A DNA stretch of 64,000 nucleotides from Streptomyces fodineus (lineage in GTDB: Bacteria > Actinomycetota > Actinomycetes > Streptomycetales > Streptomycetaceae): contig NZ_CP017248.1 of assembly GCF_001735805.1 (NCBI RefSeq), forward strand, positions 186,001 through 250,000, in the 5' to 3' direction. Below, piece by piece: positions 1-12,359 of this stretch. The notes under the pieces are model-generated. The model saw only the letters and a program-made list of their open reading frames with translations. It did no database searches and had not been told where the DNA came from. A program made the position numbers and the translations under genes. The first letter of the stretch is position 1; every line of letters begins with the position of its first letter.

Positions 1-315
1 GTCGCCGGCGCCTTCGATGAAGCCACCCTTGTCGGTGGACACCGTCCCGAGCCGGTCGGGATCCGAGCCTGTCAGCAGCCGCTCCAGGTCCCAGCCGCGG
101 TCGGTCGGCAGCGCCGACATCGCGTCGCGGCCGGCCGCCACCAGCTCCCACAGCTCTTCCGGCGAGTTCACGCCGCCGGGGTAGCGGCAGCTCATACCCA
201 CGATCGCCAACGGCTCGGCCTCGTGCTGCTCAAGCTCGCGCACCCGACGACTCGCCGCGCGCAGCTCAGTGGTCACCTTCCGCAAGTAAGATCGAAGCTT
301 CTGCTCGTCCGTCAT
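1..315 (-). CDS. Type I polyketide synthase, N-terminal end (third module, partial)
   Basis: The reading frame runs off the left edge; only the first 105 codons are visible. It opens with a short charged helical segment (about residues 1-30) of the kind that forms an N-terminal docking domain. The ketosynthase start follows, with the motif [14 protein letters not shown] and a GWDLE stretch. It starts 29 bp after the stop of the preceding PKS gene on the same strand, so it is very probably the next module of the same assembly line. An in-frame GTG lies five codons upstream, but the ATG at 315 is the simpler start. Module content beyond the KS cannot be seen. Confidence 0.9.
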   Translation of the reverse strand, partial: MTDEQKLRSYLRKVTTELRAASRRVRELEQHEAEPLAIVGMSCRYPGGVNSPEELWELVAAGRDAMSALPTDRGWDLERLLTGSDPDRLGTVSTDKGGFIEGAGD

Positions 316-344
316 TGGTCCACCCTGCACAGCGCCCCCGTTGG

Positions 345-3300
345 TCATGCCGACCCGAACTCCTTGTCGATCAGTTCAAACACATCGTCGTCAGACACCA
401 GGTCGAGGTCTTCGTCAGACCTTTCCTCGGCGTCGGTCGGCTGACTGCCGGTGCCGCGGAGCACGTTCCGCAGTCGGTTGCTGAGGTAGCGCAGACGCGG
501 CTCGATCTCGCTGAGTTGCCGCTCGTCGCCCGCCACGGTGATCAGCATCGCCTCAAGCCTCTGCAGCTCCTCCTCGAAAGGCGAGCCGTTCTGCTCCTCG
601 GGAACCCCACCGACGTCCTCGAGGAGCAGTCGGGCGACCGCCTCCGGCGTCGGGTGGTCGAAGATGAGGGTCGCGGGCAGCCGCAGCCCGGTGGCCTGCG
701 TGAGCCGATTGCGAAGCTCGACCGCGGCCAGCGAGTCGAACCCGAGCTCCTTGAAGGCACGCTCCGGGTCGACCGCGGCGGCGGAGGCGTGGCCGAGGAC
801 GGCCGCGACCTGCGCCTGCACCACCTCAAGGACAACCTGCTCGCGGTCGGCTTCGGCCACCCCGGTCAGCCGCTGCGCCAGCGACCCGCCCGCGGACTTG
901 GCGCGCCGGGCAGGGGCACGGACCAGCCCGCGCAGCAGGGCCGGCAGTGTCCCCGCCCGGGCCTGGCTCCGCAGGGCGACCAGGTCCAGCCGTACCGGCA
1001 CGAGCAGCGCCGCGTCCAGACCGAGCGATTCGTCGAACAGGTCGAGCCCGCGTTCCGCGGAGAGCGCGCCGACGCCCGTCCGCTCCATACGCGCGAGATC
1101 GGCTTCGTCCAGTTCGCCGGTCATGCCGGTGGCGTCTGCCCACAGGCCCCAGGCCAGTGAGCTGGCCGGCAGCCCCTTGGCTCGCCGCTGGTGGGCAAGT
1201 GCGTCCAGGACGGCGTTCGCGGCCGCGTAGTTGGCCTGACCCGGGTTGCCCATCTGCGCCGCAGCCGAGGAGAAGAGGACGAACGCCGACAGCTCCATCC
1301 CGGCGGTGAGCTCGTGCAGATGCCACGCCGCGTCCACCTTCGGGCGCATCACCCGTGTCATCTGCTCCGGCGTGAGCGAGTCGATCACACCGTCGTCGAG
1401 CACACCGGCCGAGTGGACGACCGCCGTGAGCGGCTGCTCCAACGAGCCGAGCAGCTCGGCGAGTTGGCCCCGGTCGGACACGTCGCACGCGGCGACCCGG
1501 ACCTGCGCACCGAGCTCTTCGAGCTCGGCGACCAGCTTCTCCACACCATCGGCTGCCGCACCACGGCGGCTCACGAGCAGCAGCTGCTTCGCGCCGTGCC
1601 GCTCTGCCAAGTGTTTGGCGAACAGCGCACCCAGACCGCCCGTACCGCCGGTGATCAGCACCGTTCCGTCCGGGTCCAGCGGCGCCGGAACCGTCAGCAC
1701 CACCTTGCCGATGTTGCGGCCCTCGCGCAGGAACCGGAACGCGTCCGCACCGCGGCGCACATCCCACGTCCGGGTGGGCGACGGCGTCAGCACACCCTGC
1801 TCGAACAGATCGCTGATCTCAACCAGCATTTCCTGGATCCGCTCCGGGCCCGACTCCAGCAGGTCGTAGGACCGGTACCGCACGCCCGCGTGCTCGCGGG
1901 CGACGACCTCCGGGTCACGGATGTCGGTCTTGCCCATCTCGATGAACCGGCCGCCGCGCGGCAGCAACTCCAGCGTCGCGTCGACGAACTCACCCGCGAG
2001 CGCGTCCAGCACGACATCCACACCGGCCCCGCCGGTGGCCGACAGGAACGCCTCCCGGAAGCCGAGATCACGCGAGTTGGCGATCCGCTCGTCGGCGATG
2101 CCCAGTCCGCGCACCGCATCCCACTTCGACGGGCTCGCGGTGGCGAACACCTCCGCTCCGAAGTGGTGGGCCAGCTGCACCGCCGCCATGCCCACGCCAC
2201 CGGCGGCGGCATGGACCAGCAGCCGCTCTCCGGCACGAAGCCCGGCCAGGTCGACCAGACCGTAGTACGCGGTCAGGTACACCACGGGGACGGCCGCCGC
2301 CTCGGTGAACGACAGACCCGCCGGCATCGGCGCGATCGTCCGCCGGTCCGCCACCGCCACCGGCCCGAAGGCGTCCGTGATCAGACCGAAGACCCGGTCG
2401 CCCGGCGCCAGGTCCGTCACGCCCGAGCCGACCTCGAGCACCACGCCCGCGGCCTCACTGCCCAGCGGCGCCTCACCCGGGTACATCCCCAGTGCGATCA
2501 GGACATCGCGGAAGTTCAGGCCCGCGGCCCGGACCGCGACGCGGACCTCGCCCACGCCCAGCGGCCGACCGCCCTCGGACGGTACGACTGCCAGGTTCTC
2601 CAGTGAGCCCTTCCGCGTGATCGCCAGCCGCCACATGTCACCGGCCACGCCCGCAGGTGCCCTACCGAGCCGCGGTGCCAGCAACCGACCGTCACGGATG
2701 GCCAGCTGAGGCTCGTCCAGGTCAAGCAGCGCGCCCCACTCCGGCTCGTCACCGTTGTCGAGGTCGACGAGCAGGAAGCGGTCCGGGTGCTCGGACTGGG
2801 CACTGCGCACCAGACCCCACACCGAGGCCTGCGCCACGTCCGGCGTCTCATCGCCCACCGCGACGGCGTTACGCGTCACCACCACCAGCCGGGCCTCGCC
2901 CAGTGACTCACTGGCCAGCCACCGCTGCACCAGCTCCAGCGCGCTCACGGCCACCCTCTGAGCCGCCTCCGCCGTGTCACCCACCGCGGACGGGGCCCCG
3001 ACAAGCACCACCTCCGGCGCGGTCACACCACCGGCCAGTGCCTGCTCCAGCGCGGCCACATCCGTGAACCGCTCACCCTCGGCGGCCAGCCCACCGACGA
3101 CCGCCAGCCGCACCGGCTTCGCCGAACCGGCCGCCACCGTGGCCCAATCGACCTGGAACAGCGAGTTCTGCTTGTCGCGCTGTGCGCTCTGCAGCTGCGC
3201 CTGGTCCATCGGGCGCACGGCCAGGGATTCGACGGCCATGACCATGGCACCGTCGTCGTCGACCGCGTCGATGCGGAGGGCGGACTTGCCCGTCGAGCCG

Positions 3301-6300
3301 ATCCGCACCCGTACCCGGGTCTGACCGGTCCGGCCGAGCCGCACTCCCGACCAGGAGAACGGGAGATCCACGGAAGATCCCGCGTCCTTGTCCAGCATCC
3401 CGCCGTGCAGAGCGGCGTCGAACAGGGCCGGATGGAGGCCGAATCCCTCGGCTCCGGCGCCGTCGGGCAAGGCCACCTCGGCGAAGACCTCGCCGCCGGA
3501 ACGCCAGGCGGCCCGTACGCCCTGGAACATCGGACCGTAGTCCAGGCCGATGTCGGCCAGTCGTGCGTAGAGGTCGTCGACGTTGACCGGCTGGGCGCCG
3601 ACCGGGGGCCACTGGAGCGGGAGCGGCGTCAGCGGCTGCGCGTCCGCGGCCAGCCAGCCACGACCGTGGCAGGTCACCTCGCGCTGCTCGTCCTCACCAC
3701 CGGACTCGGGGCGGGAGAAGATGGTCAGCTCGCGACGACCGTCGTCGCCGGCCTGACCGACGGCGACCTGAATCTGCCGCGCGGCCTCCTCTTCCAGGAC
3801 CAGCGGCGCTTCCAGCACAAGTTCGTCCAGCACCGGGCAGCCGACCTCGCGACCGGCGGTCAACGCCATCTCGACCAGGGCCGCACCCGGCACCAGTACG
3901 GACTCGAAGACCATGTGATCACGGGTCCAGGCCTGTGCGTCCTGCGAGACCCGACCGGTGAACAGCCACTCGTCCCGGTCGCCGACCTGGACCGTCGCCG
4001 CCAGCACCGGATGCCCCACCCGGCCCAGACCGGCCGCCGCAGCATCCCCGGCCCCGGCCTGCGGAACCAGCCAGTACCGCGAACGCTGGAACGCGTAGGT
4101 GGGCAGCGGTACGGGCTGGGCGCCGGAGCCCGCATAGAACGCCGACCAGTCCACGTCCGCACCGGCCGCATGCGCCTCGGCCAGGGACAGCGCGAACCGT
4201 GACAGGCCACCCTCGTCACGGCGCAGCGAACCGATCGTCTTCACCCGGCCTTCAGCACCGTGCGCCTGGACCGTCTCCTCGACCGCCATGGTGAGTACGG
4301 GATGCGCGGAGGCCTCGATGAAGAAGCCCGCACCGTTGTCGATCAGCGCCCGCACCGCGGGCTCGAAGCCGACCCGGTTCCGCAGGTTCCCGCACCAGTA
4401 CGTGGCGTCGAGCGTCGCGGTGTCTATGAACCCGCCGACGACCGTGGAGTAGAACGGGATCCGGCCGGAGACCGGCTTCATCCCCTCCAGGACCTTGAGC
4501 AGTTCGTCTTCGATCGCCTCCACCTGAACCGAGTGGGAGGCATAGTCCACCGCCACCCGACGCGCCCGGATCTCCTCGCGCTCACACACCGCGATCAGCT
4601 CGTCCAGTGCCTCCGGTTCTCCGGCGACCACCACCGCCGTGGGGCCGTTGACCGCGGCGACCGACACCCGGTCCGCGTACGGCTCCAGCAGTTCCTCGAC
4701 CCGCTTCACCGGCAGCGCCACCGACACCATGCCGCCGCGACCGGCCAGTCGGCCCAGCACCAGACGGCTCCGCAAGGCCACCACCCGCGCGCCGTCCACC
4801 AGGGACAGCCCGCCGGCCACCACGGCAGCGGCGATCTCACCCTGCGAGTGCCCCACCACGGCCGAGGGTTCCACGCCGAAGGACTGCCACAACGCCGCCA
4901 GCGAGACCATCACCGCCCACAGCGCAGGCTGCACCACATCGACCCGCTCCAGCGACGGGGCATCCGCGGCACCGCGCAGCACATCCTCAAGACGCCAGTC
5001 CACGAACTGCGACAGCGCCTCGCCGCACTCAGCGATCCTCGCCGCGAACACCGGCGAGGACTCCAGCAGTTCCACCGCCATTCCGACCCACTGCGACCCC
5101 TGGCCGGGGAACACGAACACAGCGTTCCCGCCCACCACACGCCCCTCAAGGACGTGCGCCGCGGGGTCGCCGGCGGACAGCTCTCCCAAGCCGCTCAGCA
5201 GCGCCCCGCGGTCCGAGGCCACCACCACGGCACGGCGTTCCAGGTGGGCGCGGGTCGTGGCCGCCGCGAAACCGATGTCTTGGAAGGGGACATCCGGATT
5301 GGCGATCATGAACGCCCGTACCCGGTCGGCTTGTTCGCGCAGTGCTCCATCGTTCCGGGCGGACAGCGGCACCGGGACCACCGTCAGCTCGGACGGCTTC
5401 TCCTCGGCCGGCGTCCGCTCCTTGGCGGGTGCTTCCTCCAGGATCACGTGTGCGTTGGTGCCGCCCACGCCGAACGAGGAGACACCGGCACGGCGCGGCC
5501 GATCCGAAGCCGGCCATTCCCGCGCCTCGGTGAGCAGCTCGATCTCACCCGAGGCCCAGTCCACGTGCGGCGACGGCCGGTCTACATGCAGGGTGGCGGG
5601 CAGCTGCCCGTGCCGCATGGCCATCAGCATCTTGATCACACCGGCGACGCCGGCGGCCGCCTGGGTGTGGCCGATGTTGGACTTGACGGACCCCAGCCAC
5701 AACGGGCCGTTGTTCCGTTCGCGCCCGTAGGTCGCCAGCAGGGCCTGCGCCTCGATCGGGTCGCCGAGCTTGGTGCCCGTCCCGTGGCCTTCCACGGCGT
5801 CCACGTCCGCCGGGTTCAGGCCGGCGTTGGCCAGGGCCTGCCGGATCACGCGCTCCTGCGAGGGGCCGTTCGGCGCCGTCAGACCGTTGCTCGCACCATC
5901 CTGGTTGACCGCACTGCCGCGCAGCAGGCCCAGGATGCGGTGGCCGTTGCGGCGCGCGTCCGACAGCCGCTCCAGCAGCACCAGCCCCGAGCCCTCGGCC
6001 CAGCCCACGCCGTCGGCGGCCGCCGCATAGGCCTTGGACCGGCCGTCCGCCGAAACCCCGCGCTGCCGGCTGAACTCGACGAAGACGTTCGGCCGCGCGA
6101 GTACCGTCGACCCGCCGGCCAGCGCCAGCGAGCACTCGCCCGCCCGCAGCGCCTGCGCCGCCAGGTGCAGAGCCACCAACGACGAGGAGCAGGCCGTGTC
6201 CACCGTCACGGCCGGTCCCTCGAAGCCGAACGAGTAGCTGATCCGGCCTGACGCGACGCTGCCGGAGGACGAGATGCTGAGGTAGCCCTCTATCTCGTCA

Positions 6301-6830
6301 CGCCGGTCGCTCATGCCCGCGACGAACCCGTAGTCCTGGTACATCACGCCACAGAAGACACCCGTGTCGCTGCCACGCAGCGCGGTCGCGTCGATACCCG
6401 CGTCCTCGAACGCCTCCCACGCACCCTCCAGCAGCAGCCGCTGCTGGGGGTCCATGGCCATCGCCTCACGCGGGCTGATACCGAAGAACTCCGCGTCGAA
6501 GTCGCCCACCCGGTCAACGAACCCCCCCGAGCGCGTGTAGGAGGTACCCGGATGGTCCGGGTCCGGGTCGTACAACCGCTCCAGGTCCCAGCCACGGTCG
6601 GCCGGGAACTCCGAGGTACCGTTGCGCCCCTGACTGACCAACTCCCACAACTCGTCCGGCGACGTCACACCACCGGGATAGCGGCAGCTCATACCCACGA
6701 TCGCCACCGGCTCGCTCGCGCGGTCCTCGTACTCCCGAAGCCGCGTTCGGGCCTCGCTCAGATCGACGGCCACCCGCTTCAGGGACTCGACGAGCTTCTG
6801 CTGCTGGGGATCGTTGCTGTCAAAACTCAT
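345..6830 (-). CDS. Monomodular type I PKS: KS-AT(methylmalonyl)-DH-ER-KR-ACP
   Basis: About 2161 aa. An N-terminal docking helix (1-38) leads into KS (about 41-465; active Cys214 in DTACSSS, then [10 protein letters not shown] and [10 protein letters not shown]). AT is about 565-880, with GHSQGE, RVDVVQ and YASH, which mark methylmalonyl-CoA specificity. DH is about 935-1215, with [10 protein letters not shown] and [12 protein letters not shown] is about 1397-1713 ([19 protein letters not shown] site). KR is about 1717-1894 (GGTGGLG, LDD motif, NYAAAN). ACP is about 1990-2065 (LGFDSL). An acidic docking tail ends the protein. It should extend the chain by a methylmalonyl unit and reduce it fully, but the usual Gly of the DH HxxxGxxxxP motif is Glu. 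I chose ATG 6830 (MSFDSN) over the longer frame because it begins the docking helix. It lies 43 bp behind the preceding PKS. Confidence 0.95.
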   Translation of the reverse strand: MSFDSNDPQQQKLVESLKRVAVDLSEARTRLREYEDRASEPVAIVGMSCRYPGGVTSPDELWELVSQGRNGTSEFPADRGWDLERLYDPDPDHPGTSYTRSGGFVDRVGDFDAEFFGISPREAMAMDPQQRLLLEGAWEAFEDAGIDATALRGSDTGVFCGVMYQDYGFVAGMSDRRDEIEGYLSISSSGSVASGRISYSFGFEGPAVTVDTACSSSLVALHLAAQALRAGECSLALAGGSTVLARPNVFVEFSRQRGVSADGRSKAYAAAADGVGWAEGSGLVLLERLSDARRNGHRILGLLRGSAVNQDGASNGLTAPNGPSQERVIRQALANAGLNPADVDAVEGHGTGTKLGDPIEAQALLATYGRERNNGPLWLGSVKSNIGHTQAAAGVAGVIKMLMAMRHGQLPATLHVDRPSPHVDWASGEIELLTEAREWPASDRPRRAGVSSFGVGGTNAHVILEEAPAKERTPAEEKPSELTVVPVPLSARNDGALREQADRVRAFMIANPDVPFQDIGFAAATTRAHLERRAVVVASDRGALLSGLGELSAGDPAAHVLEGRVVGGNAVFVFPGQGSQWVGMAVELLESSPVFAARIAECGEALSQFVDWRLEDVLRGAADAPSLERVDVVQPALWAVMVSLAALWQSFGVEPSAVVGHSQGEIAAAVVAGGLSLVDGARVVALRSRLVLGRLAGRGGMVSVALPVKRVEELLEPYADRVSVAAVNGPTAVVVAGEPEALDELIAVCEREEIRARRVAVDYASHSVQVEAIEDELLKVLEGMKPVSGRIPFYSTVVGGFIDTATLDATYWCGNLRNRVGFEPAVRALIDNGAGFFIEASAHPVLTMAVEETVQAHGAEGRVKTIGSLRRDEGGLSRFALSLAEAHAAGADVDWSAFYAGSGAQPVPLPTYAFQRSRYWLVPQAGAGDAAAAGLGRVGHPVLAATVQVGDRDEWLFTGRVSQDAQAWTRDHMVFESVLVPGAALVEMALTAGREVGCPVLDELVLEAPLVLEEEAARQIQVAVGQAGDDGRRELTIFSRPESGGEDEQREVTCHGRGWLAADAQPLTPLPLQWPPVGAQPVNVDDLYARLADIGLDYGPMFQGVRAAWRSGGEVFAEVALPDGAGAEGFGLHPALFDAALHGGMLDKDAGSSVDLPFSWSGVRLGRTGQTRVRVRIGSTGKSALRIDAVDDDGAMVMAVESLAVRPMDQAQLQSAQRDKQNSLFQVDWATVAAGSAKPVRLAVVGGLAAEGERFTDVAALEQALAGGVTAPEVVLVGAPSAVGDTAEAAQRVAVSALELVQRWLASESLGEARLVVVTRNAVAVGDETPDVAQASVWGLVRSAQSEHPDRFLLVDLDNGDEPEWGALLDLDEPQLAIRDGRLLAPRLGRAPAGVAGDMWRLAITRKGSLENLAVVPSEGGRPLGVGEVRVAVRAAGLNFRDVLIALGMYPGEAPLGSEAAGVVLEVGSGVTDLAPGDRVFGLITDAFGPVAVADRRTIAPMPAGLSFTEAAAVPVVYLTAYYGLVDLAGLRAGERLLVHAAAGGVGMAAVQLAHHFGAEVFATASPSKWDAVRGLGIADERIANSRDLGFREAFLSATGGAGVDVVLDALAGEFVDATLELLPRGGRFIEMGKTDIRDPEVVAREHAGVRYRSYDLLESGPERIQEMLVEISDLFEQGVLTPSPTRTWDVRRGADAFRFLREGRNIGKVVLTVPAPLDPDGTVLITGGTGGLGALFAKHLAERHGAKQLLLVSRRGAAADGVEKLVAELEELGAQVRVAACDVSDRGQLAELLGSLEQPLTAVVHSAGVLDDGVIDSLTPEQMTRVMRPKVDAAWHLHELTAGMELSAFVLFSSAAAQMGNPGQANYAAANAVLDALAHQRRAKGLPASSLAWGLWADATGMTGELDEADLARMERTGVGALSAERGLDLFDESLGLDAALLVPVRLDLVALRSQARAGTLPALLRGLVRAPARRAKSAGGSLAQRLTGVAEADREQVVLEVVQAQVAAVLGHASAAAVDPERAFKELGFDSLAAVELRNRLTQATGLRLPATLIFDHPTPEAVARLLLEDVGGVPEEQNGSPFEEELQRLEAMLITVAGDERQLSEIEPRLRYLSNRLRNVLRGTGSQPTDAEERSDEDLDLVSDDDVFELIDKEFGSA

Positions 6831-6873
6831 GACCGTGTTCTTCCTGGGTAGTCCGGACTTGCCGCAGCACTCG

Positions 6874-9800
6874 TCATGCCTCGTCGAAGCCAAGGTCGAT
6901 CAACTGCAGGATCTCCATCGCGGAGGTGGCCGATTCGATCTTCGACCGCTCGCTCGCGGGCTGCTGACCGGTGTCGGTGACGGCGGCCAGCAGGGTGCGC
7001 AGGCGCCCGGCCACCCGCTGTTTCTCGCCGGCCTCGATCCCGGCGAGCATGCCCTCAAGCCTGTCCAGCTCCTGGTGGATGGGCGGCTCGGCGCTGCTGC
7101 TCGCGACCGAGGAGAGGAGCAGCTGGGTGACCGCCACCGGGGTCGGGTGGTCGAATACCAGCGTGGACGGCAGCCGCACACCGGTGGCCTGGGTCAGCCG
7201 GTTACGCAGCTCGACCGCGGCCAGCGAGTCGAACCCGAGGTCCTGGAACGCCCGTGCGGCATCGATCGCGTTGGGCGTGGAGTGGCCGAGGACCGAGGCG
7301 ACCTGGGCACGCACCAGCGCGAGCACCGTCTGTTCCCGCTCGGCCTCCGCCACTCCGGCCAGCCGCTGGGCGAGCGACCCGCCGGCTTCGGCGCGACGGG
7401 CCGGCGTGCGCACCAGTCCACGGAACAACGCGGGCAGCCTGCCCGCCCGTCCCTGGGCCCGCAGCATGGCCAGCTCCAGCCGAACCGGCACGAGCAGCGC
7501 CGCGTCCAGCCCCATCGCCTGGTCGAACAGTTCCAGCCCGAGCTCGGCCGACAGCGCCCCCACGCCGATCCGCTCCAGGCGGGAGAGCTCGGTCTCGTCG
7601 AGCCCGCCAGCCATGCCGCCTGTATCGGCCCACAGGCCCCAGGCGAGAGAGCTTGCCGCCAGCCCCTCGGCACGTCGTCGGTGGGCGAGCGCGTTCAGGG
7701 CGGCGTTGGCCGCCGCATAGTTCGCCTGACCCGGGGTGCCGATGAGCGAGGTGACCGAGGAGAAGAGGACGAACGCCGACAGGTCCATCCCGGCGGTGAG
7801 TTCGTGCAGATTCCATGCCGCGTCCACCTTGGGACGCATCACCCGCGCCACCTGCTCCGGCGTGAGCTGCTCGACGATGCCGTCGTCGAGCACACCCGCC
7901 GCATGGACCACCGCCGTGAGCGGCTGCTCCAACGAAGCGAACAGGTCGGCCAGGTGGTCGCGCTCGGTCACATCGCAGGCGGCGACCCGGGCCTGGGCGC
8001 CGAACGCCTCCAACTCGGCGACCAGCTTCTCCACGCCCTCGGCGGCAGCGCCACGACGGCTCACCAGCAGGAACCGCCTGGCGCCGTGCCACTCGGCCAT
8101 ATGTTTGGCGACCAGCGCGCCCAGGCCGCCGGTACCACCGGTGATCAGTACCGTGCCGTCCGGGTCCAGCGGCCGTACCTCGTCCGACCGTCCCGCAGGT
8201 GCCCTACCGAGCCGCGGTGCCAGCAACCGACCGTCACGGATGGCCAGCTGGGGCTCGTCCAGGTCAAGCAGCGCGCCCCACTCCGGCTCGTCACCGTTGT
8301 CGAGGTCGACGAGCAGGAAGCGGTCCGGGTGCTCGGACTGGGCGCTGCGCACCAGACCCCACACCGAGGCCTGCGCCACGTCCGGCGTCTCATCGCCCAC
8401 CGCGACGGCGTTACGCGTCACCACCACCAGCCGGGCCTCGCCCAGTGACTCACTGGCCAGCCACCGCTGCACCAGCTCCAGCGCGCTCACGGCCACCCTC
8501 TGAGCCGCCTCCGCCGTGTCACCCACCGCGGACGGGGCCCCGACAAGCACCACCTCCGGCGGGGTCGCGCCACCGGCCAGTGCCTGCTCCAGCGCGGCCA
8601 CATCCGTGAACCGCTCACCCTCGGCGGCCAGCCCACCGACGACCGCCAGCCGCACCGGCTTCGCCGAACCGGCCGCCACCGTGGCCCAATCGACCTGGAA
8701 CAGCGAACGCTGACCGACTCGCCGGGCGGCCTCGAGCTGGGCCTGCTCCACCGGGCGGGTGACGAGCTCGTCCACGCCGACGACGAGTTCGCCCTGCTCG
8801 CCGAAGACATCCAACCGGTAGGTGGACTCTCCCACCGGGGTGATCCGCACCCGCACCCGCGAGAGGGTGATCTGCCCGAGCCGCACCCCCGACCACGAGA
8901 AGGGCAGCTCTGCGGCGGAACCCTCCTCCTTACCCAGGAGCAAGCTGTGTCCAGCAGCGTCGAACAGGGCCGGATGGACACCGAATCCCTCGCCGCCGAC
9001 GCCGTCGGGCAGCGCTACCTCGACGTAGAGCTCGTCGCCGGAGCGCCATGCGGCCTGTATGCCCTGGAACATCGGCCCGTAGTCGTAGCCGAGTTCGGCC
9101 GTACCGGCATAGAACTCATCCACCGGGAGCGGTTCCGCGCCCGTCGGCGGCCACTCGGCCGGCATCTCCGACGGCGCCGCCGGTTCCCCGGCCCGGGCGA
9201 CCCAGCCACGGGCATGGCACGTCGCCTCGGGCAGCTCGTCCTCGTCGGTGGCTGCCGGGCGCGTGTAGACGGCCACTTCGCGGCGCCCATCCTCACCGGC
9301 CTGGCCTACGGTGACCTGCAACTGCAAGGCGGCACCGTCCTCCAGGGGCACCGGTGCCTCCAGCACCAGCTCGTCCAGAACCGGGCAGCCCGCCGCGTGG
9401 CCGGCCGTCAGCGCCAACTCGGCCAGCGCCGTGCCGGGCAGGATCACCACACCGAGCATCGCGTGTTCGCGCATCCAGGGCTGGGTGTCGGTGGACAGAC
9501 GGCCGGTGAACACCCACTCGTCCCGGTCACCGATCTGCACCGCACCGGCCAGAATCGGATGCTCGATCCGGCCCAGCCCGGCCGCCGCCGCATCCACGAT
9601 CCCGGTGTCAGGAGCCAGCCAATACCGCTCACGCTGGAACGCATACGTCGGCAGCGCCACCCGCCTGGCACCGGTACCGGCATAGAAAGCCGGCCAGTCC
9701 ACCCCGACTCCGGCGATATGAGCCTGACCGAGGAACGCAGCGAAGGTCTCCGCCTCCGGACGCCGCGACCGCAGCGCCGCGATCAGCACACTGTCCTCAT

Positions 9801-12359
9801 CGTCGTCCAGGCACTGACGGGCCATCGCCGTCAGCACCGCATCCGGCCCCAGTTCCAGATAACGGCGCACACCAAGACCATGCAGAGTCCGGATACCGTC
9901 AGCGAAACGAACGGCCTCGCGCACATGACGAACCCAGTACCCCGGATCCGTCACCTCCGACGAAACCAGCTCACCGGTCACGTTGCAGACGATGGGGATC
10001 CGCGGCTCGTTGAAACACAGACCTTCCGCCACCCGCCGGAAATCCTCCAGCATCGGTTCCATGCACGGCGAGTGGAAAGCGTGGGACACCCGCAGCCGCG
10101 ACGTCTTACGGCCCTCCCACCGCGGCAGCCACTCCTCCACAGCCCCCGCATCACCCGAAACAACCACAGCACGAGGACCATTGACCGCCGCGATCTCCAC
10201 ACGGCCCTCAAAACCGGCAAGGGACGCAGCCACCTCGTCCTCACCAGCCTGCACAGCCACCATCGCACCACCAGCCGGCAGCGCACCCATCAACCGGCCC
10301 CGCGCCACCACCAGCACACACGCATCCGCCAAAGACAGCACACCAGCCACATGCGCGGCAGCCAGTTCGCCGACGGAGTGCCCGATCAGGTAGTCCGGCC
10401 GCACACCCAGCGACTCCACCAGCCGGAACAACGCCACCTCGACAGCGAAGAGCACCACCTGCGTGAACTGCGTCGCATCCAGCAGCCCCGCGTCCTCCGA
10501 CCCCTCCGCGGCACTGAGCAGTTCCCGCACCGAACGCCCCACCAGGGGATCCAGCTCCGCACACACCTCATCCAGAGCCTCGGCAAACCGCGGATACGAC
10601 GCCGCCAACTCCACACCCATACGAGCCCGCTGCGCACCCTGACCCGTAAACAACACCGCCGTCTTACCGGCAACCTGACAGCCCTCGACCACCCCGGCCG
10701 CAGGCTCACCACCCGCAAGCGCCTCCAGCCCCGCCAGCAAACCCGCACGATCACAAGCCACGACCACCGCACGCCGCTCCAGCAACGCACGCGACGACAC
10801 CGACGAGAACCCGAGATCTGCAAGTCCCGGTTCGGGATCCGCAAGGAGGCGCTCGCGCAGGCGAGCGGCCTGCGCACGCAACGCCGCCTCACCACGCCCG
10901 GACACCAGCACCGGGACCGCGCCGACCGCTCGCTCCGCCGGAGCAGCCTCCGCCGGAGCAGCCTCCTCGACCGGAGCCTCCTCAAGGATCACGTGGGCGT
11001 TCGTCCCGCTGATGCCGAACGAGGACACACCCGCCCGACGCGGCCGATCCGAAGCCGGCCATTCCCGCGCCTCGGTGAGCAGCTCGATCTCACCCGAGGC
11101 CCAGTCCACGTGCGGCGACGGCTGGTCCACATGCAGGGTGGCGGGCAGCTGCCCGTGCCGCATGGCCATCAGCATCTTGATCACGCCGGCGACGCCGGCG
11201 GCCGCCTGGGTGTGGCCGATGTTGGACTTGACGGACCCCAGCCTCAGCGGGCCGTTGTTCCGTTCGCGCCCATAGGTCGCCAGCAGGGCTTCGGCCTCGA
11301 TCGGGTCACCCAGCCGGGTGCCCGTCCCGTGGCCCTCCACCACATCCACGTCAGCCGGGGCCAACTCCGCGTTCGCCAAGGCCTGCCGGATCACACGCTC
11401 CTGCGAGGGACCGTTCGGCGCCGTCAGACCATTGCTCGCACCATCCTGGTTGACCGCACTTCCCCGCAGCAGGCCCAGGATGCGGTGGCCGTTGCGGCGC
11501 GCGTCCGACAGCCGCTCCAGCAGCACCAGGCCGACGCCCTCGGCCCAGCCCACGCCGTCGGCGGCCGCGGCGTAGGACTTGCACCGGCCATCCACCGAAG
11601 CCCCGCGCTGCCGACTGAACTCGATGAAGGCGTTGGGCCTGGCGAGCACGGTCACGCCACCGGCCAGCGCCAGCGAACATTCCTTGGCACGGAGAGACTT
11701 GGCCGCGAGGTCCAGCGCGACGAGCGAGGACGAGCACGCCGTGTCCACGGTCAGCGCCGGCCCCTCGAAGCCGAACGAGTAGCTGATCCGACCCGACGCG
11801 ACGCTGCCGGCAGCAGCGGTCGTGAGGTAGCCCTCTATCTCGTCACGCCGGTCGCTCATGCCCGCGACGAACCCGTAGTCCTGGTACATCACGCCACAGA
11901 AGACACCCGTGTCGCTGCCACGCAGCGCGGTCGCGTCGATACCCGCGTCCTCGAACGCCTCCCACGCACCCTCCAGCAGCAGCCGCTGCTGGGGGTCCAT
12001 GGCCATCGCCTCACGCGGGCTGATACCGAAGAACTCCGCGTCGAAGTCGCCCACCCGGTCAACGAACCCCCCGAGCGCGTGTAGGAGGTACCCGGATGGT
12101 CCGGGTCCGGGTCGTACAACCGCTCCAGGTCCCAGCCACGGTCGGCCGGGAACTCCGAGGTACCGTTGCGCCCCTGACTGACCAACTCCCACAACTCGTC
12201 CGGCGACGTCACACCACCGGGATAGCGGCAGCTCATACCCACGATCGCCACCGGCTCGCTCGCGCGGTCCTGCAACTGCTGGTTATGCCGCCGGAGGCGC
12301 TCGGTCTCCTTGATCGACTTCCGGAGGGCCCCGACGATGTCGTTCCTGTCGGCAACCAT
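6874..12359 (-). CDS. Monomodular type I PKS: KS-AT(malonyl)-DH-KR-ACP, with a 5' frameshift
   Basis: First gene of the visible PKS operon. It starts at ATG 12359 behind GGAGGAG (12365-12371). The N-terminal docking helix ([15 protein letters not shown]) and first KS residues are in one frame. The rest of the module continues in another frame after a C6 run at 12067-12072. The paralogous gene has C7 at the matching place (6522-6528), so one base is missing. Repaired length is about 1828 aa. Domains: KS (Cys in DTACSSS), AT with GHSVGE and HAFH (malonyl-CoA type), DH with intact [10 protein letters not shown] and [12 protein letters not shown] with LDD and NYAAAN, ACP with LGFDSL, C-terminal docking helices. 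There is no ER. If the deletion is real the KS is split and the module is dead; if it is a sequencing error the gene is intact. Confidence 0.9.

Noticed and set aside
1191..6251. Long open frames on the plus strand through the PKS genes
   Set aside because: They are antisense shadows of high-GC coding DNA; the minus strand shows continuous PKS domains with all motifs.
8947..12084. A 1045-aa plus-strand open frame
   Set aside because: Composed of Arg/His/Gln/Pro-rich shadow sequence opposite the AT, KS and DH domains; no domain recognised.
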